A DNA stretch of 64,000 bases from Actinacidiphila acididurans (GTDB lineage: Bacteria > Actinomycetota > Actinomycetes > Streptomycetales > Streptomycetaceae): NCBI RefSeq assembly GCF_016918855.1, contig NZ_JADKYB010000011.1, positions 1-64,000 of the forward strand, read 5' to 3'. Position numbers and translations under genes: made by a program. Positions 7,594-16,600 of this stretch are shown here, piece by piece (the stretch's first letter is position 1; each line of letters opens with the position of its first letter). The notes beneath the pieces are model-generated. The model ran no database searches, was not told where the DNA came from, and saw only the letters and a program-made list of their open reading frames with translations.

Positions 7594-8454
7594 TCACCGC
7601 AGCATGTTCGCCGCTTCAAAAAGCATAGCCCGGCTGTCGTCGGGGCTGAGCGCCACGGCGCGGAGGTGGTCGAACGCCGTTGCGTAGTGCTGGACTTCCT
7701 CCGTCTTGTCGACGGACAGGTTCCCGCCGATCGTCTCCATGTAGACCACGTCGATTTCCCCGGGCTCGGCGAAACCGACGACGATGAAGGAGCCGGCCGT
7801 GCCCGGGTGTGCGCCGACGCTGTACGGCACCACCTGGATCGTGGTCCGCGCCTGCTCGCTCGCGTCGATCAGCTTCTCGAGCTGTTCCCGCATGACGTCG
7901 GGACCGCCCACGGTGCGGCGAATCGCGGCCTCGTCGAGGATCACCCAGAGCTGCGGGCGGTTTGCCGTGGTGAGGATCTGCTGGCGGCTCATCCGCACCT
8001 CGACGCGGCGTTGCACGTCCTCGGCGGTGAGTTCCAGCGGGCCGCCGCGCACCAGGGCACGTGCGTAGTTCTCGGTCTGCAGCAAGCCCGGCACAACGGC
8101 CAGTTCGAAGGTCCGGATTGACGCCGCCTCCTGCTCCAGGCCGATGAAGAACTCGTACCGGCTGGGCAGGACGTCGCGGTACGAGTACCACCAGCCGCGC
8201 TTGCGTGCCTCCTTGGCCAGTTGGACCAGTGCCTCCCGCTGCTCGCTGTCGCTCACGCCGTAGACGTCCAGCATCACCCGCACGTCGTTGGGATGCGGCC
8301 CCGTACGCCCGGTCTCGATCCGGAAGACCTTGGTGTGATGCCAGTCCAGCCGGTCGGCGACCTCCTCCTGGGTCATCTGCGCCGCCTCGCGGAGCCGTTT
8401 CAGCTCTGCGACCAACTGACGCCTGCGCACCGGGTTCTGACCGTTCGGCAGCAA
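7594..8454 (-). CDS. XRE family regulator with DUF5753 domain (WhiJ-like)
   Basis: A 286-residue regulator. Residues about 12-65 form a helix-turn-helix (LREAAQMTQEEVADRLDWHHTKVFRIETG), followed by the DUF5753 domain with VVPGLLQTENYARAL near residue 123 and a C-terminal FDHLRAVALSPDDSRAML helix. It overlaps the DUF397 gene by GTGA if that gene starts at 7597. Its promoter region faces a resolvase-like gene and an RsbW-like ATPase gene, so the locus has the classic streptomycete trio of XRE regulator, DUF397 partner and anti-sigma-type ATPase. Control of development or secondary metabolism is known for relatives, inferred here. Confidence 0.88.
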   Translation of the reverse strand: MLPNGQNPVRRRQLVAELKRLREAAQMTQEEVADRLDWHHTKVFRIETGRTGPHPNDVRVMLDVYGVSDSEQREALVQLAKEARKRGWWYSYRDVLPSRYEFFIGLEQEAASIRTFELAVVPGLLQTENYARALVRGGPLELTAEDVQRRVEVRMSRQQILTTANRPQLWVILDEAAIRRTVGGPDVMREQLEKLIDASEQARTTIQVVPYSVGAHPGTAGSFIVVGFAEPGEIDVVYMETIGGNLSVDKTEEVQHYATAFDHLRAVALSPDDSRAMLFEAANMLR

Positions 8455-8632
8455 AGTTCCCCTCCCGCTTTCGCGTGCACGCCTCTTTGATGCATGCTTG
8501 TTTTATGCAGCCCTGCACGGAGCGATCCGGTACGGAGCTTGTGGGCATTGAGCATGCCGCATGAGCACGGACCGTGAGAAACCGGCCACCCGAACGGGTG
8601 ACAGGGGCAGGGCATACCGATGGGAGAATTCC

Positions 8633-9007
8633 GTGAACGCTGAACCCCGTGCCGTCTTCGCCTACGTGCGCCGGCTTCCCGGCATGGAAGGGGAGGCCGT
8701 CGAGCAAGTGCTCAAGGAATTAGCCGCCTTCACCGCGCGGGAGGGGCTCGCGCTTGCCGGTGTGCACTACGAGCGCAGGCCCGGGCAGCGGGTGCGCGTC
8801 TGGAGTGGCCTCATCGAGAGCTGCCGCAACGAGGGCGTCACCGATGTCGTCGTACCGAGCGCCCAGCACTTCAACGCCATGCCCGGGCTGGCGGCCTTCT
8901 TGCAGCAGGATCTGGCCGAGAAGATCGGGGGCAGGGTGTGGCTGGCCGACGCGCCGGAAGGCGACACCAGCCCCACTCTCACGAGGGCGGCAGGCCGTGC
9001 ACGGTGA
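8633..9007 (+). CDS. Resolvase-fold-like protein lacking the catalytic serine
   Basis: A 124-residue protein. GTG 8633 follows GGGAGAA; an in-frame ATG at 8561 would add 24 residues that look non-coding. The layout recalls a serine-recombinase N-terminal domain: AVFAYVRRLPG, an EGLALAGVHYE strand, WSGLIESCRNEGVTDVVVPS and a final GGRVWLAD strand. The R-x-S-x-x-x-Q catalytic element is absent and no DNA-binding C-terminus follows, so recombination is unlikely. Its end overlaps the ATPase gene by 11 bases, suggesting coupling. I do not recognise a specific function. Confidence 0.6.
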   Translation: MNAEPRAVFAYVRRLPGMEGEAVEQVLKELAAFTAREGLALAGVHYERRPGQRVRVWSGLIESCRNEGVTDVVVPSAQHFNAMPGLAAFLQQDLAEKIGGRVWLADAPEGDTSPTLTRAAGRAR

Positions 9008-9458
9008 GTCGGCCGGGGTCGCCCTGATCGCCCGAACCGCTTTCGCCGCGACCGCCGCCGCGCCCGGAGACGCCAGGGCATTCGTCCGGACCACCCTGCG
9101 GGCCTGGGACCTGCTCACCGTGGTGGACAACGCCGAACTCGTCAGCAGCGAGTTGGTCACCAACGCGCTGAGAGCGATGGTCCCGGAGCCGGCGACAGGC
9201 AGACTCGCCGGTCCTGCGCCGACCGTGGTCGGTGTCGAACTGCGGGCCTGCGCTTGGGCGCTGCGCGTCGCCGTCGAGGACGACAGCACCGACCGACCGG
9301 CCTCGCGTACCCCGGACGACGACGCGGAAGGGGGCCGGGGCCTGCTACTGGTCGAAGCCCTCAGCTCCCGCTGGGGAGTCACCGCCGTGTACGGGGGCGC
9401 CAAGGTCGTCTGGGCCGACATCCCGCTGCACGGGTGCGCCGGAGCCCCGCCGGGGTGA
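8997..9458 (+). CDS. RsbW-like ATP-binding (HATPase) protein
   Basis: A 153-residue GHKL-fold protein of the anti-sigma-factor kinase class. The N-box is ELVSSELVTNALR near residue 45 and the G-box is GGRGLLLVEALSSRWGV near residue 125. There is no membrane or sensor segment. GTG 8997 overlaps the preceding stop and has GAGGG upstream. Streptomycetes encode dozens of such proteins near XRE/DUF397 genes, where they are thought to tune sigma factors or regulators by binding or phosphorylation. The target is unknown. Confidence 0.8.
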   Translation: MHGESAGVALIARTAFAATAAAPGDARAFVRTTLRAWDLLTVVDNAELVSSELVTNALRAMVPEPATGRLAGPAPTVVGVELRACAWALRVAVEDDSTDRPASRTPDDDAEGGRGLLLVEALSSRWGVTAVYGGAKVVWADIPLHGCAGAPPG

Positions 9459-9556
9459 CCGTCTCTCAGTCGGCAGGGGCCGGGGCCGGTCTCCCCGCCC
9501 GTCGAGTAGTTCGGGTCCCCAGGTGCAGGCGGCCCCAGCCGTGATCCGGCCGGCGG

Positions 9557-10660
9557 TCACGCCGGATAGGCGTGGGTCTGGGTCGCCTTCACCGCGGCCC
9601 AGACGTCGGCGCCGGGATGGAGATCGAGTTCGGCGACGGCGATCGTGGTGAGGTCGGCGGTCAGCGGGAAGCCGGCGGCGGTCAGGGCGACGCGGATCTG
9701 GTCGCCGTGCGACTCCAGGCCGGTGACCTGGGCGCGGAAGGCGTTGCGGGCGCTGGAGGCCGGGTGGTCGCGGTGCAGGGTGACGGCGCTCGGGGCGAAG
9801 GCCACGAAGGCCGGGCCGGTCAGCTCCTCGGTGGTGGTGAAGGCGAAGCCGGGCCCGATACGGACCGCGTGCCCCTCCGCGCTGCCCTGGTAGAGGTTCA
9901 GGCCGACCAGGCGGGCGATGTAGTCCGTACGGGGGCGGCGGGCGATCTCCGCCGGGTCGCCCTCCTGCACGATCCGGCCGTGCTCGATCACCACCAGCCG
10001 GTCGGCGAGCACCATCGCGTCCAGCGGGTCGTGCGTGACCAGGACCGCCACCGCCTCGAAGGCGGCCAGCCGGCGGCGCAGTTCGGCCCGTACCTCCAGC
10101 CGGGCCAGCGCGTCCAGGGCCGCCAGCGGCTCGTCGAGCAGCAGCAGCCGCGGCCGGGTGGCCAGCGCCCGGGCCAGCGCCACCCGCTGGGCCTGCCCGC
10201 CGGACAGCCTGCGCGGCTTGACGTGCGCGTGGTCGGCCAGGCCCATCCGGTCCAGCAGTTCCGCGGCCAGCGCCCGGGCCGCGGCCTTGGACATGCCGTG
10301 GCAGCGCGGCCCGAAGGCCACGTTGTCCAGCGCGCTCAGGTGCGGGAAGAGCAGATAGTCCTGGAAGATCACGCCGACCGGCCGCCGGTCGGGGGTCACC
10401 CGGGTGCGCCGGGCCGGCTCCTCCAGGGTGCGGCCGTCCAGCCGCAAGTGCCCGTCGGCCAGCGGGGTCAGCCCGGCCAGCGTCCGCAGCGCGGTGGTCT
10501 TGCCCGCCCCGTTCGGCCCGAGCAGCCCCAGCACCTCGCCGGGCGCCGCCGTCAGCGCCACGTCCAGCGCGAAGGTGCCCCGGTCCACCACTAGGTGCGC
10601 GTCCAGGCCGGACGCACCCGCAGGCACGGTCTCCTCGACGGCGACCGCCTTCTGCGTCAT
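9557..10660 (-). CDS. modC: Molybdate ABC transporter ATP-binding protein ModC
   Basis: A 367-residue ATPase that powers molybdate import. Walker A GPNGAGKTT is at about 48-56, the Q-loop FQDYLLFPH near 100, the signature LSGGQAQRVALARAL at 152-166, Walker B LLLLDEPLAALD near 172-183 and the switch histidine in VTHDPLDAM. A C-terminal TOBE-like domain of about 120 residues should bind the oxyanion. The ATG overlaps the modB stop (ATGA at 10657-10660), so modB and modC are coupled. The assignment rests on the domain order plus adjacent modA and modB. Sulfate or tungstate specificity is a minor alternative. Confidence 0.9.
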   Translation of the reverse strand: MTQKAVAVEETVPAGASGLDAHLVVDRGTFALDVALTAAPGEVLGLLGPNGAGKTTALRTLAGLTPLADGHLRLDGRTLEEPARRTRVTPDRRPVGVIFQDYLLFPHLSALDNVAFGPRCHGMSKAAARALAAELLDRMGLADHAHVKPRRLSGGQAQRVALARALATRPRLLLLDEPLAALDALARLEVRAELRRRLAAFEAVAVLVTHDPLDAMVLADRLVVIEHGRIVQEGDPAEIARRPRTDYIARLVGLNLYQGSAEGHAVRIGPGFAFTTTEELTGPAFVAFAPSAVTLHRDHPASSARNAFRAQVTGLESHGDQIRVALTAAGFPLTADLTTIAVAELDLHPGADVWAAVKATQTHAYPA

Positions 10661-11682
10661 GCCGCCCCCGTCCAGCGGTCCCGCAGCGCCACCAGCACGG
10701 TGACCGACACCGCCAGCAGCACCAGGCTGAGGGCGATCGCCGCCGCCGGGTCGTCCTGCAGCGCCAGGTACACCGCCAGCGGCATCGTCTGGGTGCGGCC
10801 CGGGAAGCTGCCCGCGAAGGTGATGGTCGCCCCGAACTCGCCCAGCGCCCGCGCCCAGGCCAGCACCGCCCCGGCCGCCACCCCCGGCGCGATCATCGGC
10901 AGCGTCACCCGGCGGAACGCGGTGAAGCGGGACGCCCCGAGCGTGGCGGCGGCCTCCTCGTACCGCACGTCGGAGGTCCGCAGCGTCCCCTCGACGCTGA
11001 TCACCAGGAACGGCATGGCCACGAACGCCTCGGCGACCACCACCCCGGCCGTGGTGAACGGCAGCGTGATCCCGAACGCCGAGTCCAGCCAGCGGCCCAC
11101 CACGCCGTTACGGCCCAGCGCCAGCAGCAGCGCCACCCCGCCCACCACCGGCGGCAGCACCAGCGGCAGCGTCACCAGCGCCCGCACCAGCCGCCGTCCC
11201 GGGAACGCCGTACGTGCCAGCACCCACGCGAGCGGCACTCCCAGCACCAAGGCGACCGCCGTCGCCAGGGTCGCCGTCTGCAGCGACAGCCGCAGCGCCT
11301 GCCACACCGCTGCGCTGGCGAGCTGATGCGGGAGGCTCCTCCAGGGTGCGCGGATGAGGAGGGCTACGAGTGGTAGGAGCAGGAACGTCACTCCGAGCAG
11401 GGCCGGCGCCAGCAGCGCGAGCGGAACGCTTGGGGTTCGCCGGGAGTGCCCCGAAGGGCCGCGAGGAACTGCGCGAGCAACCGGTGACGGCCGGTGGTCC
11501 GGATGCGACAGCAACTGCCCCGTTGGGCCGGTGGCGACCCGCGACCCGGAATCGGGTTGCTCGCGCCCACGCGGCGCCGGCCGCATATCAGGTGCAGCCC
11601 CACGCCCCTTCGGGGTGCCCCCGGCGAGCCGTGCGCGCGCAGCGCGCGCCCATCCACGGCTCACCGCCGGAGGCATCCTCAC
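10657..11682 (-). CDS. modB: Molybdate ABC transporter permease ModB with repeat-derived N-terminal extension
   Basis: The permease body (about 260 residues) begins near VPLALLAPALLGVTFLLLPL and has about six membrane segments and the ATPase-coupling EAAATLGASRFTAFRRVTLP loop. If translation starts at GTG 11682, overlapping the modA stop (GTGA), the protein is 341 residues with an 85-residue hydrophilic Arg/Pro-rich N-terminus. That extension is encoded by an intergenic repeat (about 11455-11625) seen elsewhere in the window. No ATG or GTG with a good ribosome site was found between the repeat and the first membrane segment, so readthrough of the repeat is likely. A later TTG start near 11514 is the alternative. 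Confidence 0.85.
   Translation of the reverse strand: MRMPPAVSRGWARAARARLAGGTPKGRGAAPDMRPAPRGREQPDSGSRVATGPTGQLLSHPDHRPSPVARAVPRGPSGHSRRTPSVPLALLAPALLGVTFLLLPLVALLIRAPWRSLPHQLASAAVWQALRLSLQTATLATAVALVLGVPLAWVLARTAFPGRRLVRALVTLPLVLPPVVGGVALLLALGRNGVVGRWLDSAFGITLPFTTAGVVVAEAFVAMPFLVISVEGTLRTSDVRYEEAAATLGASRFTAFRRVTLPMIAPGVAAGAVLAWARALGEFGATITFAGSFPGRTQTMPLAVYLALQDDPAAAIALSLVLLAVSVTVLVALRDRWTGAA
11455..11625. repeat. Streptomycete-type intergenic repeat inside the modA-modB junction
   Basis: This segment matches, in reverse or forward orientation, elements at 54151-54316 (GGTCCGG-x-ACGACAGCAA, GGTGGCGACCCGCG) and 28635-28690 (GGGCTG, TGATATGCGGC, CGCCGCGTGGGCGCGA). Such palindromic GC-rich repeats normally lie between genes. 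Here the repeat is in frame with modB. Confidence 0.7.
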
Positions 11683-12545
11683 GGGTGAAGGAAACCAGCC
11701 TGCTGGAGCACCTGCTGCCCCTGAGCTGACGTCACCAGGGCGATGAAGGCCTGCGCGCCGGCCGTGTTGGGCGCGCCCTTGAGCGCGGCTACCGGGTAGG
11801 CGTTGATCGCACCGGCCGACTCGGGGAAGTCCACGCCGTCGACCTTACCGCCGGCCGCTTTGACGTCGGTCTTGTAGACCACGGAGGCGTCGACCTCCTT
11901 GAGCTCCACCTTGGTGAGGGCGGACTTCACGTCCTGCTCGTACGAGACGGGGGTGAGGGACAGGTGGGCGGCGGTGAGGGCCGTCTGCGCGGCGGACCCG
12001 CACGGGACCGTCTTGGCGCACAGGGCGACCTTGAGGCCGGAGCCGGTGAGGTCCTTCAGGGAGGCTATGTGGTGCGGGTTGCCCGGCAGGGTGGCGATCT
12101 CGAGCTGGTTGCGGGCGAAGGTGACCGGCATGCCGGTCGCGTCCCCGGCGTCGGTGACGGTCTTCATGGTCTTCGGGCTCGCCGCGGCGAACACGTCCGC
12201 GGGGGCGCCGCTGGTGATGCTCGCCGCCAGTGTGTCGCTGCCGCCGAAGTTGAACACCACCTTGGTGCCCGGGTGCGCGCTCTCGAAGTCCTTGCCGAGC
12301 GTGGTGAAGCTCTCCTTCAGCGACGCGGCCGCGAACACTGTCACGGTGCCGTTGACCTGCGCCGAGGCGCTGTCGCTCGACGCCGGCGCGGAGGCCGCGG
12401 ACCCCGAGGACGCCGAGGCCGATGGGGTGTCCGACGCGGACGAGCCCCCGTCGGACGAGGAGGAACAGGCGGTGAGTGCCAGCAGGGACGCGGCGCCGAA
12501 TGCCGCGAGACCCAGGACCCGGCGTGGGCCGGAACGTGTGGTCAC
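11679..12545 (-). CDS. modA: Molybdate ABC transporter substrate-binding lipoprotein ModA
   Basis: A 288-residue exported lipoprotein that captures molybdate. GTG 12545 has GGGAGGT six bases upstream; earlier in-frame starts lack this. The lipobox LLALTAC is near residue 23, followed by a Ser-rich linker to about 60. The mature domain shows the ModA hallmarks VTVFAAASLKESFT, FNFGGSDTLAASITSGAPADVFAAAS and later VPCGSAAQTAL. It is the first gene of modABC. The 150-bp upstream gap presumably holds the promoter, but no clear regulator site was seen. Confidence 0.92.
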   Translation of the reverse strand: MTTRSGPRRVLGLAAFGAASLLALTACSSSSDGGSSASDTPSASASSGSAASAPASSDSASAQVNGTVTVFAAASLKESFTTLGKDFESAHPGTKVVFNFGGSDTLAASITSGAPADVFAAASPKTMKTVTDAGDATGMPVTFARNQLEIATLPGNPHHIASLKDLTGSGLKVALCAKTVPCGSAAQTALTAAHLSLTPVSYEQDVKSALTKVELKEVDASVVYKTDVKAAGGKVDGVDFPESAGAINAYPVAALKGAPNTAGAQAFIALVTSAQGQQVLQQAGFLHP

Positions 12546-12695
12546 AGGGGACCTCCCTCTCTCCATGCGGCGATCATAGTGCCGCATGTGCGAGCCGGAA
12601 GGCCCCCCAAATATTGCAGATTCCGAACGATCAGCCGATCTTGCCTCGCTTCTGCGATCGCCGCACGGTCCGGGCGGTCCGTGCGGGTAGAGCGG

Positions 12696-13475
12696 TCAGC
12701 CCCGCGGCGGCCGCGGCTGGAGCTCGCCGTCCAGGTACAGGTCGACCCGCTCGTTGTAGAAGGCGACCAGGCCCGTGATCGGCAGCAGTTGCCGAGTCGG
12801 GAAGTCGTACGCCCAGGCGATGTCCCGGTGGGTGCCGCGCGAGGTGTGCGCCGACCAGTAACCGCTGGTCGTGCCCTTGTACGGGCACGCGGTCACGGTG
12901 TCGCTCGGGGCGAGACCGGGCAGATTCAGGTGTACCCGGTCCACGTAGTAGCGGGTGGGCAGCCCGGTCTCGAAGACCATGACGCAGGAGGGCGCGTCGG
13001 CCAGCACCATCCCGTCGAGCATCACCTTGACGGCGGTGCCCGAGCGCAGCGCGTCCACCCGGGTGTACGGGCTCCTGGGGTGGACGAAGACCTGCTCGTC
13101 CTCCTCGAACCACGCCTCCAGCGCGCCCCACTCGAAGCGGACCGTGCCGCGCAGCTCCGCGGGGGCGTCCTCGCCCCACACCCAGGCCGCGCCCGGCACC
13201 ACCCGGTCGCCCGCCCGCAACGCGTGCCGTCGTACCGTGCCCGGCGCCCGCTTCTCCTGGTGTCCCTCGTCCTCCAGCGTCGCGGAGATGTCCGCCGCAG
13301 GCACGCTGTACTGCGGATAGTGCGGGTGTTCCCACACGTAGTGGGCCCGCCGGGTGTCCAGCACCGGCCGCCCGTCCAGGAAGGCCCGGATCCGCCGCGG
13401 GACGGGCTCCACATGGCCGGCGGGGGTGATCGGTGCGGGGAAGTGACTGGCCGCGACAGATACGGCTTCCGCCAT
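12696..13475 (-). CDS. DUF427 domain-containing protein (two domain copies)
   Basis: A 259-residue cytoplasmic protein. ATG 13475 follows GAGGAGGGCGTC. It contains two related DUF427 units. One is near the N-terminus (RRIRAFLDGRPVLDTRRAHYVWEHPHYPQY) and one lies in the C-terminal half (VKVMLDGMVLADAPSCVMVFETGLPTRYYV, then TACPYKGTTSGYWS and the ITGLVAFYNERVDLYLDG ending). The family is widespread in actinomycetes; its beta-rich fold is known but its reaction is not. It lies upstream of modA with a 150-bp gap, so it is probably a separate transcript. Confidence 0.85.
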   Translation of the reverse strand: MAEAVSVAASHFPAPITPAGHVEPVPRRIRAFLDGRPVLDTRRAHYVWEHPHYPQYSVPAADISATLEDEGHQEKRAPGTVRRHALRAGDRVVPGAAWVWGEDAPAELRGTVRFEWGALEAWFEEDEQVFVHPRSPYTRVDALRSGTAVKVMLDGMVLADAPSCVMVFETGLPTRYYVDRVHLNLPGLAPSDTVTACPYKGTTSGYWSAHTSRGTHRDIAWAYDFPTRQLLPITGLVAFYNERVDLYLDGELQPRPPRG

Positions 13476-13592
13476 GACGCCCTCCTCGGGCTGCTCGGGC
13501 CGGCAGTCGTTCGACGTCTGCGATCGTACGTCGGCCCGGCCCGTGACACAGGGAGGCCGACACGCGACCGGCCGGGGTGCCCGCACCCGACG

Positions 13593-13625
13593 GAGCCGGC
13601 CGGGACCCGAGGCCCCGGCCGGCTC
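13593..13625. terminator. Hairpin terminator after the GH3 gene
   Basis: A 12-bp perfect stem (13593-13604 with 13614-13625) sits 40 bases beyond the GH3 stop, between it and the DUF427 gene. It is placed to end the leftward GH3 transcript. Confidence 0.6.
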
Positions 13626-13664
13626 GTTCGTCTCACCTGATCGAGGGCGAGGTGCGCCCGGCGG

Positions 13665-16600
13665 TCAGTTCCAGCTCGTCATGCCCGCCCCGTACTGGTA
13701 GAGCGGGTTGCCGTAGGTCGGCGGGACGGTCTGCCCCGCGTCGATCTTGGCGCGGATGTCGGCCCGCTCGGCGTCGGTGGCGCCGAGGTCGTAGGGCAGG
13801 TCCCACGCCTCGTTGGCGTCCGCCGGGGTGTCGCCGCCGCCCGGCTTGAGGACCTGGTCCAGGCTGCGCGGCATCTGCCAGGGCAGGTGGCCGTGCGGGG
13901 TGTAGTCGCCGAACAGCAGGCTTGCGGTGGCCGGGCCGACCTCTTCACCGCCGCGGTAGGTCACCACGATGGCGTCGGCCAGGGTGTTCCAGTCGCTCAT
14001 CACGATGGGCCGCGGCAGCGTCAGCACGACCACCACCGGGATGCCCTGGTTCTTGAAGTTCTGGATGATCGCCAGCTGGTCGGCCGGCAGGTACGGCTGG
14101 GTGTCCGGCCACGAGGTGGCGTGGGTGTAGGACGGCTCGCCGACGTTGACGATCGCCAGCTTGGGCGAGGGCCCGGTGTCCTGGTAGACGTTCACGCCCG
14201 CGGTCGCGGCCCGCGCCTTGATCGCGTCCAGCATGTCCAGCGAGCCGTAGTCCGGGTGGAAGTAGCTCGACCAGATGCAGCAGGACGCGCCGTCGGTGGC
14301 CCGCGGACCGGCGACCACGATGTTGTCGCCGGCGTTGAGCTTCACCGGCAGCACCCCGTTGTTCTTGAGCAGGGTGTCGGACTCGCGGGCCGCCTGGTTG
14401 GCGAGCTGCACGTAGCCCGGCTGGTGGAACCGGTAGGGGCCGTTGACCGGGTCGCCGTACGGGTGGTCGAAGATGCCCAGTTCGAACTTGAGCTTCAGGA
14501 TCCGGGACACCGCGTCGTTGATCCGGGCCAGCGGGACCTGCTGCTCGAAGCCGGCCATGGTGAAGCCGGTCGCGCCCGGGTCGGCGCCGCCCATCACGTC
14601 CGAGCCGGCGTTGGCCGCGTTCACCCACGCGCCCGACGGCAGCCAGTCGGTGGTGATCAGCCCGGTGTAGCCCATGTTCTGCCGCAGGTAGGTGAGGATC
14701 TTCGCGCTGTCGCCCGCGCCCGGGCCGCCCGGGTCCAGGTACGAGCTGCCCGCGTAGCCCGGCATGATGTTGACCGCGCCGGCCTCCATCGCCGCCCGGA
14801 ACGGGATCATGTGGTACTTGATCGTCACCCCGTCGTAGACGATGCCGGCCTCGCCGCCGGCGCCCTCGCCGGGCCAGTGCTTGACCGTGGCCAGCACCGA
14901 GCCGGGGTTGAGCTCCGGGCCGCCCTGCAACCCGGCGACCAGCGCGCGCAGTTGCGCCGCGGCCACGTCGGCGTTCTCGCCCCCGCCTTCCTGGATGCGC
15001 GGGTACAGCACCTTGGTGCCGACCTCCGCCAGCGGCGACAGCGTGCCGCGGGCGCCGACCTCCAGCTCCTCCTGCCGCTGCATGTTGCCCAGCTGGTAGT
15101 CCAGCGGGTAGTCCTTGCCGGCCGCCAGCGTGGACTGCAGCGGGTACGTGGTCTGGTAGCCGGCCGTGGTGTCACCGGCCGAGACCGGCGGGATGCCCAG
15201 CCGGGTGGCCGCGGTGGACAGCAGCACGTTGTTCAGGTCGGCGGGCTGGGCCGGCCCGAAGTGCCAGCCGGACATCGGGTACTGCTGGACGTTGTAGAAC
15301 ATCTGATACGCCTTCTCGTCCGGCGTCATGCGGCCGAGCAGGTCGTTGACCCGGGTGTCCACCGGCTGCCGCCAGTCCTCGTACGGCTCGATGGTGCCGT
15401 CCTTGTTGAGGTCCCGGGCGCCGTTGATGACGTTCACCCCGTCGTCGACCTGCTCCACGTCCGGCAGGTAGACGCTGAACTGGCGGATCTCGGAGGTCGT
15501 GCGCGCCCCGGAGCCGCTGACCGCCACCACGAACCACTTGTACGTCCAGCGGTCGGTGATGTCCCAGCTCGGCGTGTAGCCGGTGCCGGTCACCTCGGCG
15601 ACCTTCGTGTACAGGTCGAGCAGGTTGCCGGAGGCGGTCCAGTCGTAGTCGGTGCGGCTGAGGTTGAGCCACACCTCGTAGTGCGCGGTGCCGGCCACGG
15701 CCGACCAGGACAGCGGGGGCCGCCGGGTGGTGGTGACCATGGCCTTGTTCGCCGGCGCGGCCAGCGTGAACTGGCCGGTGGTGGCGGGGGCCTTGGTCGG
15801 CCCGGACAGCAGCGGCGGGGTCGCGGTCGAGGTGTCCACGGTGCCCCAGACCTGGAACTCCCACAGGGAGTAGCCGTAGCCGGTGGCGCGGGCGGTGCCG
15901 TAGAAGCGCACGTACCGGCCCTTGCCCGTCACGGGCAGCTTCTCGATGCCGCCCTTGCCGGTGGTCGTCGTGTAGATCGGCGTCCAGGAGGTGGCGTTGT
16001 CCGACACCTCGATGCGGTAACCGCTTCCGTACGCCGACTCCCAGTTGAGCACCACACCGCTGATCGAGGCCGCGCCGCCCAGGTCCACCTGGAGCCACTC
16101 GTTGTCCGTGTACTGGCTGGACCAGCGGGTGGTGGTGCGGCCGTCCAGCGCCGCGGCCGGGGCGTTGCCGCCCTCGTAGGAGGACGCCTTGACCGGCTTG
16201 AAGGCCGAGATCACCGTGCCGGAGAAGTCACCGCCGCCGCCGGTCGGGGGAGGCGTCGTGCCGCCACCGCCGGTGGTCGTGTAGACCGCGAACTCCCACA
16301 GCGAGTAGCCGTAGCCGGTTGCCCGCGCGGTGCCGTACATCCGCACGTACCGGCCGGAGCCGTTGACCGCCAGGGTCTGGGTGCCGCCGGTGCCGGTCGT
16401 GGTGGAGTACACGTCCGTCCAGGTCTGTGCGTCGTTCGAGACCTGGATCCTGAAGCCCGTCGCGTACGCGGTCTCCCAGTTCAGCACCACCTGGCAGACC
16501 GAGGCGGCCGCGCCGAGGTCCACCTGGAGCCACTGCGGGTCGGCGGCGGCACTCGACCAGCGGGTGCCGGTGTTGCCGTCGACCGCGGCGGAGGCGGGGG

